Source: Bog-752 sp963760655 (GTDB lineage Bacteria; Actinomycetota; Thermoleophilia; UBA2241). Taken from it: a stretch of 64,000 bases of DNA. Each line of letters begins with the position of its first letter. The stretch's first letter is position 1. The position numbers and the translations under genes were made by a program. The notes under the pieces were generated by a model, which saw only the letters and a list, made by a program, of their open reading frames with translations, ran no database searches and was not told where the DNA came from. The DNA is taken from the NCBI GenBank assembly GCA_963760655.1, contig CAVXDR010000005.1, forward strand, positions 682,001 to 746,000. The letters run 5' to 3'. Positions 34,119 to 42,737 of the stretch are shown here, one piece after another.

Positions 34119-34877
34119 ATGGGCGAACGGCTCGCCGGCAAAGTGACGATCGTGACCGGCGCCGGCTCGGGCATCGGCAGGGCGACGGCGATCCGCTTCG
34201 CCGAGGAGGGCGCCCGCGTGACCTGCGTCGACATCGACGCCGAGACTGTGGCGGCGACGGCCGCCGCGATCGGCGGCGCGGCCGTCGCCGTGGCCGCCGA
34301 CATCGCCGACCCCAAGCAGGTGCGCGCCTACACCGACGAGACGGTGGCGCGCTGGGGCGGCCTGCACGTCGTCTTCAACAACGCCGGCGTCAACCTGCCC
34401 GGCGTCTTCCACGAGGTGCCCGACGAGGTCATCGACCGGACGCTCGCGGTCAACGTCAAGGGCACGATGTACGGCTGCCGCGCGGCCATCCCCCACCTGC
34501 TGCGCGCCGGCGGCGGGTCGATCATCAACACGAGCTCGGTGAACGGCGTCGTCGCCGAGCCGTTCCTCGCCGTCTACGCCGCCTCGAAGGGCGCGATCGT
34601 CATGCTCTCCAAGGGGATCGCGCTCGACTACGCCAAGCAGGGTATCCGCTGCAACGCGATCGCGCCCGGCTGGGTGGACACGCCGGTCAACTACGCCCAC
34701 GCCGAGCTGCTCGGCGGCCTCGAGCGCGTCTACGCGACGATCGACTCGTTCCAGCCGATCGGACGCCCCGGCGAGCCGCGCGAGATCGCCAACGTCGCGC
34801 TGTTCCTGGCCTCCGACGAGTCGTCGTTCGTGACGGGCGCACTGATCGTCGCCGACGGCGCGATGACCGCGCAGTAG
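34119..34877 (+). CDS. SDR-family oxidoreductase
   Basis: A 252-residue classical short-chain dehydrogenase. Cofactor motif TGAGSGIGR lies at 14-22, with Asp38 in CVDID favouring NAD(H) over NADP(H). NNAG and the catalytic Ser...Tyr-x-x-x-Lys (SSVNG...YAASKGA) are present. ATG 34119 follows AAGGAGG, one of the best ribosome-binding sites in the window. It resembles glucose/3-oxoacyl-type or 2,5-dichloro-diol-type SDRs, but the substrate cannot be named. Confidence 0.9.
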   Translation: MGERLAGKVTIVTGAGSGIGRATAIRFAEEGARVTCVDIDAETVAATAAAIGGAAVAVAADIADPKQVRAYTDETVARWGGLHVVFNNAGVNLPGVFHEVPDEVIDRTLAVNVKGTMYGCRAAIPHLLRAGGGSIINTSSVNGVVAEPFLAVYAASKGAIVMLSKGIALDYAKQGIRCNAIAPGWVDTPVNYAHAELLGGLERVYATIDSFQPIGRPGEPREIANVALFLASDESSFVTGALIVADGAMTAQ

Positions 34878-34946
34878 GGCCTCGGGGCAGCGCGGACGCG
34901 GCGTAGCCAAGGTCGATCGGGCGCGCCGGGCCGGGTGCCGGCCGCG

Positions 34947-35049
34947 CGTGCCGCGCGGGCGGCGGCCGCGTGCCGCGCGGGTGGCGCTGACCGCCGGGTG
35001 AGCCTGCCCGGCGCGGGTGGCGGCTGGCCTCCGGGTGGGGCCTACCCGG
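34947..35049. repeat. Decayed tandem repeats and hairpins between convergent genes
   Basis: A 16-base core CGTGCCGCGCGGG(C/T)GG occurs at 34947-34962 and 34969-34984 (22-bp period). Two small hairpins follow, CCGGG/CCCGG (34994-35011) and CCGGGT/ACCCGG (35031-35049). They lie between the SDR (+) and CsaA (-) stops and may end both transcripts. Confidence 0.5.
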
Positions 35050-35404
35050 CGCGCGTCCCGTTCGGCACCGGCCGCTCCGGCACTGCCAGCGCCGGTGCGA
35101 TGCCGTCGGCGTAGCCGAGGTCGAAGAACATCGCCTCGGACAGCACGCCGGCCATCTCGCGCGGCTCGAGGTTGACGAGGAAGAGGGTCTGCACGCCGAC
35201 GAGCGCGGTCACGTCGGCGCGCTCCTTCTTCATGCCGGCGACCACGGTGCGCGTGCGGTCGCCGAAGTCGACCACGAACCGCACGAGCTTGTTCGAGCCC
35301 GCCACGTCGTGGACGCTCTCGATCGTCCCCACGCGGATGTCGAGCGCCTCGAGCGCAGCGATGGGCACGGACGGCTTGACCGGCGCCGGTCCCACGCTCG
35401 TCAC
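35042..35404 (-). CDS. csaA: CsaA-like tRNA-binding-domain protein
   Basis: A 120-residue protein consisting of the OB-fold tRNA-binding domain found in CsaA and at the C terminus of methionyl-tRNA synthetase. LDIRVGTIESV, KLVRFVVDFG and VNLEPREMAGVLSEAM are characteristic. CsaA is described as a small chaperone-like, tRNA-binding dimer. The GTG start overlaps the tetR stop as GTGA, making it the last gene of an MMPL-TetR-CsaA operon. The reason for that link is unknown. Confidence 0.87.
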   Translation of the reverse strand: MTSVGPAPVKPSVPIAALEALDIRVGTIESVHDVAGSNKLVRFVVDFGDRTRTVVAGMKKERADVTALVGVQTLFLVNLEPREMAGVLSEAMFFDLGYADGIAPALAVPERPVPNGTRAG

Positions 35405-36000
35405 CTCTGCCGGCGCCAGCCGTCGAGCAGGGTCGACACCACGGCCGCCTCGCCCTCGGCCGGCGACAGGCGGCCACCCGCGACCTCGTGCAGGACCATC
35501 ACCAGCGCACCGCCGAACACGGCACCCAGGGCGACCGCCGACAGCTCGCGCGGAAACTCTCCCAGGGCCCTGCCCCGCTCGAAGAGCGCGAGGATTGGCC
35601 GCTCAAAGCGTTCCTCCATGTCGCAGCGCCGGTCGCGGGCGGGCTCGAAGGTCTCCTGCACGAACAGAAACCGATACCGGTCGCTCATCTCGAACAGCGC
35701 GGCGATCAACCGGGTCAGGGCCTCGCTCGCCGGGCCCTCGCCGAGGCGGCTCGCGGCGAGCGCGTTCTCCACGTCGTCGAGGGCGCGCGCCAGGATCGCG
35801 TCGATCAGCACCTCGCGCGTAGGGAAGTGGCGGTACAGCGTGGCACGGCCGATGCGCGACTCGGCGGCGATCTCGGCCATGCCCGCCGCCGGGTCGCGCG
35901 ACAGCAGTCGCGCGGCGTGGTCGAGCACCGCCTCGCGATTGCGCGTCGCGTCGGCGCGCCGGCCGTACGGCCGTTCGGCGGGCATGGCTTCGTGCGTCAT
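35401..36000 (-). CDS. TetR-family transcriptional regulator
   Basis: A 199-residue repressor. The helix-turn-helix is MAEIAAESRIGRATLYRHF (about 40-58), followed by an all-helical ligand domain. ATG 36000 follows GGAGG. It lies 36 bases downstream of the MMPL transporter gene and upstream of csaA. Because the only strong promoter for the operon is at 38279-38307 and contains a palindrome, autoregulation together with the transporter is likely. Confidence 0.91.
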   Translation of the reverse strand: MTHEAMPAERPYGRRADATRNREAVLDHAARLLSRDPAAGMAEIAAESRIGRATLYRHFPTREVLIDAILARALDDVENALAASRLGEGPASEALTRLIAALFEMSDRYRFLFVQETFEPARDRRCDMEERFERPILALFERGRALGEFPRELSAVALGAVFGGALVMVLHEVAGGRLSPAEGEAAVVSTLLDGWRRQR

Positions 36001-36036
36001 GGGCAGGCCTCCGGCTACGATGCCTTCCCTCGGACT

Positions 36037-38232
36037 CTACTCCCGGTCCGGCCCGGGCGCCGCCGCGGCGCGCGCGACAGTCTCAGGCGCCGCTCCGGCG
36101 CCGACCGCCGGCCCGCCGGCGACCGCTGCCGCCGGCGCGAGCGCTTGTCCGACCTGGTGCCCCGGCCACCAGACGCGATGGCCGAGCAGGGTAGCGACAC
36201 TGGGCACGAGCGTCGCGGCCATGACGAAGGCCACGAGCATGATGCCGACGGCGACGGCGAAGCCCATCTCGGCGAGCAGCGTGACGCCGGCGGTCAGCAG
36301 CGACGCGAACGTGCCGGCCAGGATGACGCCGGCCGAGGCCACCGTGGGGCCGCCGTGAGCGACCGCCATCGCGGCGGCGTCGTGCGGGCTCGCGCCCTCG
36401 ACGATCTCCTCGCGCAGCCGGGTCGTCAGTAGGATGTTGTAGTCGGTGCCGACCGCGACCACGAACAGGTACACGATCATCGGCATGGCGAACATGATGC
36501 CGGCGTCGCCCCCGATCCACTGGAAGGCGATCACCGAGGCGCCCAGGGTGGCCGCGAAGCCGAGCGCCACGCCGGCCAGCAGGTAGAACGGGGCGACGAG
36601 GCTGCGCAGCAGCACGGCGAGGATCAGCAAGATGAGCAGCGCCGCAACCGGATAGACCACGCGGTAGTCGCGGTTCGACGCCGCGCGCACGTCGGCGAAG
36701 CCCATGCTCTGCCCGCCGACGAGCGCCTGATGCCCCTGCCCTGCAGCGGCGTGCGCCACGGCTTTCAGGCGCTCCACGACCGCGAGCGCCTGGTTGCTGA
36801 GTGGCGCGGCCACGAGGCTCGCGTCGAACGCCACCGTGCGGCCGTCCCTGGTCGACCCCGCCGGGGTGACGGTCGCCACGCCGCTCACGCTCTTGAGCCG
36901 CGCGGCGAAGGCCGTCATCTCGCCGGCGGCCAGCGGGCTCGAGCCCGTCAGATAGACCTGGGTCGGACTGAGGGCGCCGGCCGGGAAGGCGCTCTCGAGC
37001 AGCGTCGTCGCCCGCGCCGACTCGGTCTTCGAGGGAAGCTGGCCGCTCATGTCGTAGCTCGCGTGCATGAAGAACGCGCCGGCGGCGAGCGCCACGAGGA
37101 TGCCGCCCGAGGCGAGCGCCATGCGCCCCGGCTGACGTGCGATGCGACCGGCGACCGCCCGCCAGATGCGGCTCGGCCGCGCCGTCCGCCAGTGCTTCGA
37201 GGGCCAGAACACCTTGGGCCCGATCAGCGCCAGCAGCGCCGGGATCAGGGTGAGCGCGGCCAGCAGCATGAGCGCGACGGAGGTGACGAAGGCCGGGGCC
37301 ATCGTCTGGAACGACTTGAGGTCGGAGAGGCCGAGCGCGCCCATGGCGGCGATCACGACGAAGGCCGACGATGCGATGGCCACTCCCACGCGATGCACGG
37401 CGGTGCGCACCGCGACGCGCGACTCGTCGCCGGCGCGCAGGCGCTCCCGGTAGCGGAACAGCAGGAAGAGGATGTAGTCGGTGCCGATGCCGAACAGCAC
37501 GACGACGAGCAGCGTGGTGAGCGAGGCGTCGACCTTGAAGCCGAAGTACTTGGCGAGGTCGGCCAGGACCGACGTCGACAGGGCGTACACCAGGCCGATC
37601 GAGGCGACGGGCAGGGCCCCGGCGATGGGGCTGCGGAAGATCAGGCCGAGCAACACGACGATCAGCACGATGGTGACGATCGCCACGATCCTGGTCGCCG
37701 AGTCGAACGACTGCATCGTGTCGTAGGCCATGGCGACGGTGCCGGCCAGACCGGCCTTGAGGCCGCTGCCGGCGAGCAGGCTCGTCGCTTTGGCGCGCAG
37801 GAGCGGCACCGCGTCCTGCAGGCTCTTGTCCTGGGGAGCGCCCCTGAAGAGCACGGTCACGAGCTGCATCGTGCCGTTCGGGGCGATCATGGTCTTGCTG
37901 GTGACGACTCCCGCGACGTGGGCGATACGCGCTTGGTTCAGGCCGAGCGTGAGAGCCCCGACGCGGGCGAGGTCGGCGGCCGTCAGCCGGGCGCCGTCGG
38001 CGCGCCGCACCACGAAGACGCTCGTGGCGTCGGCATTCTGCGGAAACGCCCGGGTCGCCAGGTCCTGCGCCTTCATCGACTCATACGACTTGGGCAGGAA
38101 GCTCGTCTGGTCGGAGCTCGAGACGCTCGAAAGCGACGGCGAGAGCGCGACGATCGCGACGGCCCCCACCACCCAGGCGGCGATCACCCACCAGGGGCGC
38201 CGGGTCACGAATCGGCCAAGTCGAGAGAACAC
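36037..38232 (-). CDS. MMPL/RND-type lipid or drug transporter
   Basis: A 731-residue transporter of the MMPL family with two halves of six helices each and two large extracytoplasmic loops. The first helix begins at about residue 12 (RRPWWVIAAWVV). Conserved segments include FGIGTDYILFLLFRYRE and the second-half equivalent VAVGTDYNILLTTRLREE, which hold the proton-relay Asp-Tyr pairs. GTG 38232 is chosen because AGGAGG lies eight bases upstream and homology starts there; a longer frame to 38307 would cross the promoter. Actinobacterial MMPLs export lipids or toxic amphiphiles. It is probably repressed by the TetR protein of the same operon. Confidence 0.92.
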   Translation of the reverse strand: MFSRLGRFVTRRPWWVIAAWVVGAVAIVALSPSLSSVSSSDQTSFLPKSYESMKAQDLATRAFPQNADATSVFVVRRADGARLTAADLARVGALTLGLNQARIAHVAGVVTSKTMIAPNGTMQLVTVLFRGAPQDKSLQDAVPLLRAKATSLLAGSGLKAGLAGTVAMAYDTMQSFDSATRIVAIVTIVLIVVLLGLIFRSPIAGALPVASIGLVYALSTSVLADLAKYFGFKVDASLTTLLVVVLFGIGTDYILFLLFRYRERLRAGDESRVAVRTAVHRVGVAIASSAFVVIAAMGALGLSDLKSFQTMAPAFVTSVALMLLAALTLIPALLALIGPKVFWPSKHWRTARPSRIWRAVAGRIARQPGRMALASGGILVALAAGAFFMHASYDMSGQLPSKTESARATTLLESAFPAGALSPTQVYLTGSSPLAAGEMTAFAARLKSVSGVATVTPAGSTRDGRTVAFDASLVAAPLSNQALAVVERLKAVAHAAAGQGHQALVGGQSMGFADVRAASNRDYRVVYPVAALLILLILAVLLRSLVAPFYLLAGVALGFAATLGASVIAFQWIGGDAGIMFAMPMIVYLFVVAVGTDYNILLTTRLREEIVEGASPHDAAAMAVAHGGPTVASAGVILAGTFASLLTAGVTLLAEMGFAVAVGIMLVAFVMAATLVPSVATLLGHRVWWPGHQVGQALAPAAAVAGGPAVGAGAAPETVARAAAAPGPDRE

Positions 38233-38254
38233 GCGGCAGACCTCCTGGACGGCG

Positions 38255-38307
38255 AACAGAGACAGGCGAATCTCGGAAATATAAGACGCGTCTGTCTCTG
38301 TTGTCAA
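38255..38307 (-). promoter_or_regulatory. Promoter with embedded palindromes, probable TetR operator
   Basis: On the minus strand TTGACA (38302-38307) and TTATAT (38279-38284) are 17 bases apart, the best -35 in the window. The spacer and -10 edge hold the palindrome AGACGCGTCT (38284-38293). A perfect 11-base inverted repeat, AACAGAGACAG with CTGTCTCTGTT (38292-38302 and 38255-38265), spans the promoter and the leader. Either could bind the TetR protein encoded in the operon. Confidence 0.7.
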
Positions 38308-38380
38308 ACCAGCCCGGGTCTCGGGTGAGTCCGGCCGGTCGGCGCGATCCGGCGGTCACCCAGCGCCGCGCCGCGGGACG

Positions 38381-39491
38381 CTACCCGTCCTCCTCGCCGA
38401 GGGCCAGGCGCACGAGCCGGTCGAGCAGCGCGCCGAAGGGTATGCCGGCGGCGGCCGCGGCCTTCGGCAGCAGGCTGTTGATCGTCATGCCGGGCAGGGT
38501 GTTCACCTCGAGCACGACCGGTCCGCGCTCCTCGGTCACGATCACGTCGACGCGGGCGTACCCGCGGCAGTCGAGGGCACGGAAGGCGCGCACCGCCAGG
38601 TCCTGGAGCGCCGCGGCCTCGGGGTCGGGCAGCTCGGCCGGACAGATGTCGTCGGTGAGCGCGGGATCGTACTTGGCGAGATAGTCGAAGAACTCAGAAC
38701 GCGTGACGATCTCGACCACCGGCAGCGCCGTGAGGGTGTGATCGCCGATCACGCCGACCGTCACCTCGCGCCCCTCGAGCAGCTCCTCGACGAGCACGCG
38801 GTCGTCGTAAGCGAAGGCGTCGTCGAGCGCCGGCCGCAACTGTTCGACCCGGTCCACGCGGCTCACCGACGCTCGAGCCCTGCCTGGCCGGCTTGACGAA
38901 GGCGGGCAGCCGGGCCGCGGCGCGGCGCATGGTCTCGTCGTCCGGATCGGCGCGCCCGACGACGACGGCGCGCGGCACCGGGATACCCGCGGTGGCGAGC
39001 ATCCTGTTGGCCATCGTCTTGTCCATGGCAAGGGCCGAGGCCAGCACGCCCGAGCCCACGTAGGGGATGCCTAAGATTTCGAGCATGCCCTGGATGGTGC
39101 CGTCCTCACCGTAGGGACCGTGCAGGGCGATGAAGGCGACATCGATGCGCGGCTTGCCCTCGCCGATGCCCACCGCCTCGGTCGCCGGCGCCGCCGCGGC
39201 GGCGGCGCTCTGGATCTCGGCACGGAAGGCGGCCGGCAGCGCCCGGTCGCGCTCGCCGAGCTCCTCGGTCGCGCCGCCCTGGCCGAGCAGCGCCCGCGCT
39301 TTGAGAGCGAGCTCGGCCGAAAGCTTCGGGTTGCCCGCCATCAGGGCGAGCGAGTCGAAGAGCAGCACCTCGTAGCGGTCGGCTGGCAGGTGGTCGGCGA
39401 TCATGCGGCCGGTGGCCAGCGAGATCTCGCGCTCGGCCGAGGCCCCGCCGAGCAGCACGCCGACCCGGATGCGGCGACCGGTGTCACTCAT
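38381..39491 (-). pseudogene. ddl: D-alanine--D-alanine ligase, frameshifted
   Basis: An ATP-grasp enzyme of peptidoglycan synthesis, split in two frames. The first frame starts at ATG 39491 after GGGGAGG and reads RVGVLLGGASAEREISL through FVKPARQGSSVG. The second continues VSRVDRVEQL through VLEVNTLPGMT, which carries metal ligands. The family consensus GSSVGVS is reached if two bases are restored near 38862-38867, so a 2-base deletion is the simplest cause. Everything else is intact, with no other lesion. Since Ddl is normally essential, a sequence error or a second ddl gene elsewhere should be considered. Confidence 0.85.
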
Positions 39492-39639
39492 GCGAGCCTC
39501 CCCTGTCGTCGAATGCGGATACGGTCCGGCGATCATCTGCCCAAAGGCCGGCCGCCACGCTTGAGACTGCGGCCGCTGCCGGGGTTTTCAGGTGGTTTGG
39601 CGGTTCGTGACGGCTCTGAGCGGCCACGCCGCCGGCGAC

Positions 39640-39714
39640 TGGTGGGCGATGCTGGATTTGAACCAGCGACTCCCTGCTTGTAAGGCAGGTGCTCTACCCC
39701 TGAGCTAATCGCCC
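39640..39714 (-). tRNA. tRNA-Val (anticodon TAC)
   Basis: A 75-base cloverleaf with encoded CCA. The acceptor GGGCGAT/ATCGCCC is perfect, D stem GCTC/GAGC, anticodon stem CCTGC/GCAGG with loop CTTACAA, T stem GCTGG/CCAGC with loop TTCAAAT. Discriminator A73 fits valine. Confidence 0.97.
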
Positions 39715-39733
39715 CCGATGTGCGGCAACGCGG

Positions 39734-39739
39734 ATTATA
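39734..39739 (-). promoter_or_regulatory. TATAAT -10 element of tRNA-Val
   Basis: A perfect TATAAT on the minus strand ends 19 bases before the mature 5' end of tRNA-Val, giving a short leader. No convincing -35 is seen. Confidence 0.55.
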
Positions 39740-39750
39740 CAGAGCGTGGG

Positions 39751-39756
39751 TAGACT
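39751..39756 (+). promoter_or_regulatory. -10 hexamer TAGACT for a leaderless ABC ATPase mRNA
   Basis: TAGACT is followed by six bases and the GTG start at 39763. The arrangement is nearly identical to the one before the EamA gene at 8352. Confidence 0.4.
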
Positions 39757-39762
39757 ACCGGC

Positions 39763-40614
39763 GTGGACCGGACCGCGAGACCCACGACGGACGCCGCCGA
39801 GAGCGGCGGCCCGGTGCCGTCCGCGATGCCGCACGAGCCGGCCGCGGCGGCGGCGGCGGCGAGCAAGCTCGCCGTCGAGCACCTGTCCTACGCCGTCGCC
39901 GCCGGCGGCGAGCGTCGCCTCATCCTCGACGACGTCTCGCTGGCCGTACCGGCCGGCCGCTTCTTCACCGTCCTGGGGCCGTCGGGTAGCGGCAAGAGCA
40001 CGCTGCTGCGCTGCCTCAACCGCCTGATCGAGCCCACCGCCGGTACGATCCTGCTCGACGGCGAGCCGACGTCGGCCCTGCCGGTGCAGACGCTGCGGCG
40101 GCGCGTCGGCATGGTCTTTCAGACGGCCGCGCTGTTCGAGGGCACCGTGCTCGACAACGTGCTCTACGGGCCGCGCCTGCGCCGCGAGCAGCTCGACGGG
40201 AGCTTCGCTGACGGTCTGCTCGAACGAGTCGGGCTGCCGCGCGCTTTCGCCGCCAAGCCGGTCGGCGAGCTCTCGGGCGGCGAGGCCCAGCGCGTCTCGC
40301 TGGCCCGCGCGCTCGCCAACCGCCCCGAGGTGCTGCTCCTCGACGAGCCGACCGCCTCGCTCGACCCCACGGCGAGCGCCCAGGTCGAGCGCCTGCTCGC
40401 GCAGCTCGCCGCCGGGGGCGACCTGACCTTCGTCTTCGTCACCCACAACCTGGACCAGGCGCGCCGAGTCGGCCATCGCGGGCTGCTGCTGGTCGACGGC
40501 CGCGTCATCGAGGAGGGTCCCCTCGCCGAGATGCTCGCCGACCCCGGCACCGACGTCATGCGGCTCTTTATCGAGGGGCGGCTGACCGCCGACGGCGGCG
40601 CAGCGGCGTCATGA
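39763..40614 (+). CDS. fetA: ABC transporter ATP-binding protein, FetA/YbbL-like
   Basis: A 283-residue ATPase. Walker A is GPSGSGKST (72-80), Q-loop MVFQ, signature LSGGEAQR, Walker B VLLLDEPTASLD and switch His in VTHN. The first 35 residues are an Ala-rich extension. There is no ribosome-binding site at GTG 39763; a leaderless start fits TAGACT upstream. The permease gene overlaps by ATGA. With a UPF0014 permease this matches the FetAB pair, reported as an iron exporter in E. coli and related to plant ALS3/STAR1-STAR2. Confidence 0.9.
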   Translation: MDRTARPTTDAAESGGPVPSAMPHEPAAAAAAASKLAVEHLSYAVAAGGERRLILDDVSLAVPAGRFFTVLGPSGSGKSTLLRCLNRLIEPTAGTILLDGEPTSALPVQTLRRRVGMVFQTAALFEGTVLDNVLYGPRLRREQLDGSFADGLLERVGLPRAFAAKPVGELSGGEAQRVSLARALANRPEVLLLDEPTASLDPTASAQVERLLAQLAAGGDLTFVFVTHNLDQARRVGHRGLLLVDGRVIEEGPLAEMLADPGTDVMRLFIEGRLTADGGAAAS

Positions 40615-41423
40615 GCGTCCTGGCGACGAGCGGCTCGCACTTCAGCTTCACGAACGTGGCCGTGGCCGTCGTCATGGTCGGCGTGGCGCTCGGCCTGTCG
40701 CGCTGGCGGCGGCTCGACCTCGAGCGTGACATAGCGATCGCCGCGATCCGTGCGTTCGTGCAGCTCATGGCGATCGGCTACGTGATCGACCTCATCTTCC
40801 GCTCGCGCAGCACGGTCGCCGTGGTCGCCATGCTGGCCGCCATGGTCGGCTTCGCGGCCTTCACCTCGGGGCAGCGCTTCCGCGGCCTGCCGTGCCGCTT
40901 CGGCATCGCCCTGGCCGCGATCGGCCTGTCGTCGGTCGCGACGCTCGGCCTCATGGTGGCGCTCGGCATCATCTCTCGCGACGCCCGCTACCTGATCCCG
41001 ATCGGCGGCATGGTGATCGGCAACTCCATGAACGTCGCCTCGGTCACCGGCGTGCGCCTGATCGAGGACACGCGGGCGCAGCGCACGGTCGTCGAGGCGG
41101 CCCTCGCCCTCGGCGCGAGCCCGCGCCAGGCGGCCCACGCGGTGCTGCGCCGCGCCGTGCGCCTCGCGCTCATCCCCACGATCGACAGCACCAAGACGAT
41201 GGGCATCGTCTTTCTGCCGGGCGCCATGACCGGCATGATCATCGCCGGCGCCCGGCCGCTCGACGCCGTGCGCCTGCAGATCGTGATCATGTACATGCTG
41301 CTGACCGCCGTGGCCGTAACGGCCGTCACCGTGGGGTTGCTGGTGGTCGGCTCGCTGTTCACGACCGAGCAGCAGGTGCGTCGCGTAGGTGAGCCCGCCC
41401 AGGTCGGCGGGCGGGCGGGCTGA
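40611..41423 (+). CDS. fetB: UPF0014/FetB-type ABC permease
   Basis: A 270-residue membrane protein with about seven helices. The family hallmarks IGGMVIGNSMN and DSTKTMGIVFLPGAMTGMI are clear, and the latter probably contacts the ATPase. The start overlaps the ATPase stop as ATGA, so the two are made stoichiometrically. The transported substrate (iron, other metal or a conjugate) cannot be read from the sequence. A 20-residue Gly/Arg-rich tail is extra. Confidence 0.92.
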   Translation: MSVLATSGSHFSFTNVAVAVVMVGVALGLSRWRRLDLERDIAIAAIRAFVQLMAIGYVIDLIFRSRSTVAVVAMLAAMVGFAAFTSGQRFRGLPCRFGIALAAIGLSSVATLGLMVALGIISRDARYLIPIGGMVIGNSMNVASVTGVRLIEDTRAQRTVVEAALALGASPRQAAHAVLRRAVRLALIPTIDSTKTMGIVFLPGAMTGMIIAGARPLDAVRLQIVIMYMLLTAVAVTAVTVGLLVVGSLFTTEQQVRRVGEPAQVGGRAG

Positions 41424-41459
41424 CGGCCCGGTCCGCAGGCCGGTCGACGGCCGGTCGGC

Positions 41460-42737
41460 CTAGCGGCTCGCGATCGTGTCGACGGCGACCCGCCAGGCGG
41501 AGCCGTCCCAGTGCACCACGAGCGGCGAGCTCGACGTGCCGGCGCCGGTCGTGCCGGCGATCCACACGTCGCTGGGCGACAGCGCCGCGACCGCATCGAG
41601 CTGCACGTACGGCAGGGCGGCGATGCCCATGTCCTGGGTCGTGACCGGCTGCCAGGTCGCGCCGTCGTAGTGCGCGACACCGGCGGCCGCGGCCAGCCAG
41701 ACGCAGGCCGGCGTGGGCGCGGCGAGCGCCTCGCGCACGCCGCTGAACGTCTGCGACACATCGAGCCACTGCGTGCCGTCGTCGTGCTGCAGCAGGGCGT
41801 CGCCGGCGCCCCACACGTCGTCGGCAGACGTCGCGGCCACCGTGAGGAGGCCGCCGTCGCTCACGCCGCCGTCTGCGACCTGGGACCAGGTCGCGCCGTC
41901 GTATCTCATGGTCAGCACGTGGCTGCCGTCGGCGGCCACACCGACCGCCCAGAGGCCCGTCGCCGTGCCGTCGACCGCGTTCAGCGCTCCGCCGCCGGGG
42001 ATGGGCGGCAGGACGGCCGGCCGCCAGGCGACGCCGTTCCAGTGGGTCGCGTACGGCGCCCCGTAGGAGCTGCCGACCGCCCAGACGTCGTTCGCGGCGA
42101 GGACGGTCAGGCCGTGGAGCACGGCTTCGCCGTCGTGCGCGGCGGTCAGCACTGCCTGCCACTGCACGCCGTTCCAATGGACGACGTCGCCGGCCGGGCC
42201 GAGCGCCCAGGCCTCGCCGTCGTCCGCGACGCCGACCGCCGTGAGCGGACCGACGTCGGGCACCGGCGTCTCGCTCCAGGCCGCGCCGTCGTAGTGCAAC
42301 GCGAAGGAGTGTTGCGTCGTGCCCCCGGCGGGGTCGCCTTGAGCGCCGACCGACCACACGTCGGCCGGCGAGAGCTCGGCGAGCGCCGCTATGCCGTAGC
42401 CGACGCGCGCGACGCCGGGGGCGGGCGAGGTCAGGCCGGGCACGACCGGCTCGACGTAGGCCGGCGCGCCGCCGCCCGGCCCGGCGAGCACCGCGTTCGG
42501 CGTCGCGGGGCCCTGGGACCGCTGGTTCGCGGCCAGCAGCCCCACGGCGAGGGCGCCGAGGCCGACGGCCAGGGCCGCGGCCAGAGCGAGGGCGCGGCGC
42601 GGCGCCAGGCGACGCGACGTGGGCGCGCGCTCGGGCCGGCTCATGCCGGCCGCGGCGCGCGCCGGCGCCGCCTCGGCGGCGCAGCGCTGCAACTGACCGC
42701 GCAGGTCGCTCAGATAGTCGTCGAAGCCGCTGCTCAT
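41460..42737 (-). CDS. Single-pass membrane protein with extracytoplasmic beta-propeller; candidate anti-sigma factor
   Basis: A 425-residue protein co-encoded with an ECF sigma factor through an ATGA overlap. Residues 1-46 are cytoplasmic and helical (FDDYLSDLRGQLQRCAAEAA). One transmembrane helix lies at 47-69. The outside part is a propeller of seven or so blades, each with a D-V-W-x-x-G strand and an H-[WY]-[DN]-G-x-x-W turn (DVWAVGSS, HWNGVAWRP, HWDGSAWR). There is no HxxxCxxC zinc motif. Position and topology fit an anti-sigma factor whose sensor is the propeller, but no known anti-sigma domain is recognised. Confidence 0.75.
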   Translation of the reverse strand: MSSGFDDYLSDLRGQLQRCAAEAAPARAAAGMSRPERAPTSRRLAPRRALALAAALAVGLGALAVGLLAANQRSQGPATPNAVLAGPGGGAPAYVEPVVPGLTSPAPGVARVGYGIAALAELSPADVWSVGAQGDPAGGTTQHSFALHYDGAAWSETPVPDVGPLTAVGVADDGEAWALGPAGDVVHWNGVQWQAVLTAAHDGEAVLHGLTVLAANDVWAVGSSYGAPYATHWNGVAWRPAVLPPIPGGGALNAVDGTATGLWAVGVAADGSHVLTMRYDGATWSQVADGGVSDGGLLTVAATSADDVWGAGDALLQHDDGTQWLDVSQTFSGVREALAAPTPACVWLAAAAGVAHYDGATWQPVTTQDMGIAALPYVQLDAVAALSPSDVWIAGTTGAGTSSSPLVVHWDGSAWRVAVDTIASR

